DNA of 64,000 nucleotides from Nocardioides zhouii. Lineage in GTDB: Bacteria; Actinomycetota; Actinomycetes; Propionibacteriales; Nocardioidaceae. The notes under the pieces were generated by a model. It worked only from the letters and a program-made list of their open reading frames with translations. It searched no databases and had not been told where the DNA came from. Shown in pieces: positions 62,978 through 64,000 of this stretch. The position numbers and the translations under genes were made by a program. The stretch's first letter is position 1, and each line of letters starts with the position of its first letter. Location: positions 62,001 to 126,000 of the forward strand of contig NZ_SDWV01000007.1 in the NCBI RefSeq assembly GCF_004137345.1. Direction: 5' to 3'.

Positions 62978-64000
62978 ATGAGCACGACCCAGACCCAGAC
63001 CGCCGTCCGCTACGACCGCGACGCCGACGGCATCGTCACGCTGACCCTCGACGACCCGAACACCAGCGCCAACACCATGAACGAGCTCTACCTCTCGTCC
63101 ATGGAGGCGGCCGTCCGGCGCCTGTACGACGAGCAGGACGACGTCACCGGTGTGGTCCTGGCGAGCGCCAAGAAGACTTTCTTCGCCGGAGGCAACCTCA
63201 AGAGCATGGTCACCGCGACCCCGGACGACGCCGACGAGATCTTCGCGATGGGCGAGGCCGTGAAGTCCAGCCTGCGCCGGCTCGAGACCTTCCCGCGGCC
63301 CGTCGTCGCGGCGATCAACGGCGCCGCCCTCGGTGGCGGCCTGGAGATCGCACTGGCTGCCAACCGCCGCATCGCCGTCGACGACCGCTCGGTGAAGATC
63401 GGGCTGCCCGAGTCGACGCTCGGCCTGCTGCCCGGGGGCGGCGGGGTCACCCGCGTCGTACGCATGCTGGGGTTGCAGTCCGCGCTGATGGACGTGCTGA
63501 TGCCGGGCACGCAGTTCGACCCGCAGGGTGCGCTGGCGAAGGGCCTCATCGACGAGGTGCTTCCGACGCGTGAGGAGCTCGTGCCGGCCGCCAAGGCATG
63601 GATCCTGTCGCACCAGGGCGACGAGGACGCGGCGAAGAACCCGTGGGACCGCGCCGGCTACAAGATGCCCGGCGGCACCCCGAAGACCCCGGCGCTGGCA
63701 CAGTTCCTGCCGGCGTTCCCCGCGCTGCTGCGCAAGCAGACCAAGGGCGCCATCTACCCCGCGCCGCGCGCGATCATGAGCGCAGCGGTCGAGGGCGCGC
63801 AGGTCGACTTCGACACCGCGTCGCGCATCGAGAGCCGCTACTTCACCAACCTGGTCGTCAGCCAGCAGTCGAAGAACATGATCCAGGCGTTCTTCTTCGA
63901 CCTCCAGGCGATCAACTCCGGATCCCTGCGTCCGCAGGGCATCGAGCGCTGGCATGCCACCAAGGTCGGCGTGCTCGGCGCCGGGATGATGGGTGCCGGC
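62978..64000 (+). CDS. fadB: Multifunctional beta-oxidation enzyme (enoyl-CoA hydratase/3-hydroxyacyl-CoA dehydrogenase), 3'-truncated
   Basis: The 341 visible residues give the crotonase domain: TLTLDDPNTSANTMN, FFAGGNLKSM (oxyanion), AINGAALGGGLEIALAANRRIAV and KIGLPESTLGLLPGGGGVTR with the catalytic Glu pair. At the right edge the NAD fold of the dehydrogenase begins (KVGVLGAGMMGAG). The gene runs off the window; about 700 residues are expected. ATG 62978 has an AGGACC site. It forms the beta-oxidation pair with fadA. Confidence 0.93.
   Translation, partial: MSTTQTQTAVRYDRDADGIVTLTLDDPNTSANTMNELYLSSMEAAVRRLYDEQDDVTGVVLASAKKTFFAGGNLKSMVTATPDDADEIFAMGEAVKSSLRRLETFPRPVVAAINGAALGGGLEIALAANRRIAVDDRSVKIGLPESTLGLLPGGGGVTRVVRMLGLQSALMDVLMPGTQFDPQGALAKGLIDEVLPTREELVPAAKAWILSHQGDEDAAKNPWDRAGYKMPGGTPKTPALAQFLPAFPALLRKQTKGAIYPAPRAIMSAAVEGAQVDFDTASRIESRYFTNLVVSQQSKNMIQAFFFDLQAINSGSLRPQGIERWHATKVGVLGAGMMGAG

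Noticed and set aside
1..64000. CRISPR arrays, prophage or integrative-element modules
   Set aside because: No regularly spaced direct repeats, integrase, transposase or phage genes were seen; the repeats present are isolated palindromes.

Overview
The window is very GC-rich actinobacterial chromosome. It uses GTG and TTG starts freely, has almost no A/T-ending codons, and is packed with ATGA/GTGA start-stop overlaps. Gene content (a Ceb-type cellobiose importer with a LacI regulator, an E. coli-like Ugd, PHA synthase/depolymerase, EthA-like monooxygenase, CadI/ArsI glyoxalase, large secreted DUF11 and RCC1 proteins) and an abundant CGTACG-type word suggest Nocardioidaceae, probably Nocardioides or a close relative. 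That placement is inference from style and content; no rRNA is present. I see no tRNA, rRNA, CRISPR array, prophage, integrase or transposase gene.

Layout. 1-5.4 kb: end of glmS, then a TetR-glpD operon divergent from a FAD oxidase resembling alkyl-DHAP synthase. 5.5-7.6 kb: pirin divergent from a GH1 beta-glucosidase. 7.9-18.1 kb: a three-gene cassette of large secreted proteins (DUF11/CARDB repeats, an SGNH-like protein lacking the usual nucleophile, and an RCC1/cadherin-like/Ig-like giant), bracketed by two copies of a 63-bp palindromic repeat. 18.3-25.0 kb: a surface-glycan operon (sulfotransferase plus three glycosyltransferase-type proteins) converging on UDP-glucose dehydrogenase. 25.1-34.2 kb: a mixed region with a collagen-like secreted protein, two 44-residue ORFs, DUF998, DUF1810, FabH, a broken quinone oxidoreductase, L-2-hydroxyglutarate oxidase, hydrolases and a membrane protein.

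34.4-39.9 kb: a tightly coupled lipid/PHA operon (acyl-CoA synthetase, PhaC with a histone-like tail, PhaZ, acyl-CoA dehydrogenase). 39.9-46.4 kb: PadR-FadH, an AbiEi/DUF559-type protein flanked by a 39-bp repeat, a methylacyl-CoA racemase and a Baeyer-Villiger-type monooxygenase. 46.4-52.3 kb: the cellobiose regulon cebEFG-bgl-cebR with twin CebR-type operators around a good sigma-70-like promoter. 52.4-54.3 kb: an arsenic locus (arsR, aquaporin, arsC, divergent arsI-like). 54.5-61.0 kb: DEAD-box helicase, LLM flavin oxidoreductase, CPBP protease, NmrA-like SDR, Na+/H+ antiporter, membrane protein. 61.0-64.0 kb: MerR regulator divergent from fadA-fadB (beta-oxidation), running off the window.

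Metabolic themes are fatty acid and PHA turnover (fadD-phaC-phaZ-acd, fadH, racemase, fadAB), cellobiose use and cell-surface construction. The most unusual layer is non-coding: three unrelated palindromic repeat families occur twice each in 64 kb, and there is one 159-bp element with 19-bp terminal inverted repeats. All sit exactly in gene gaps.
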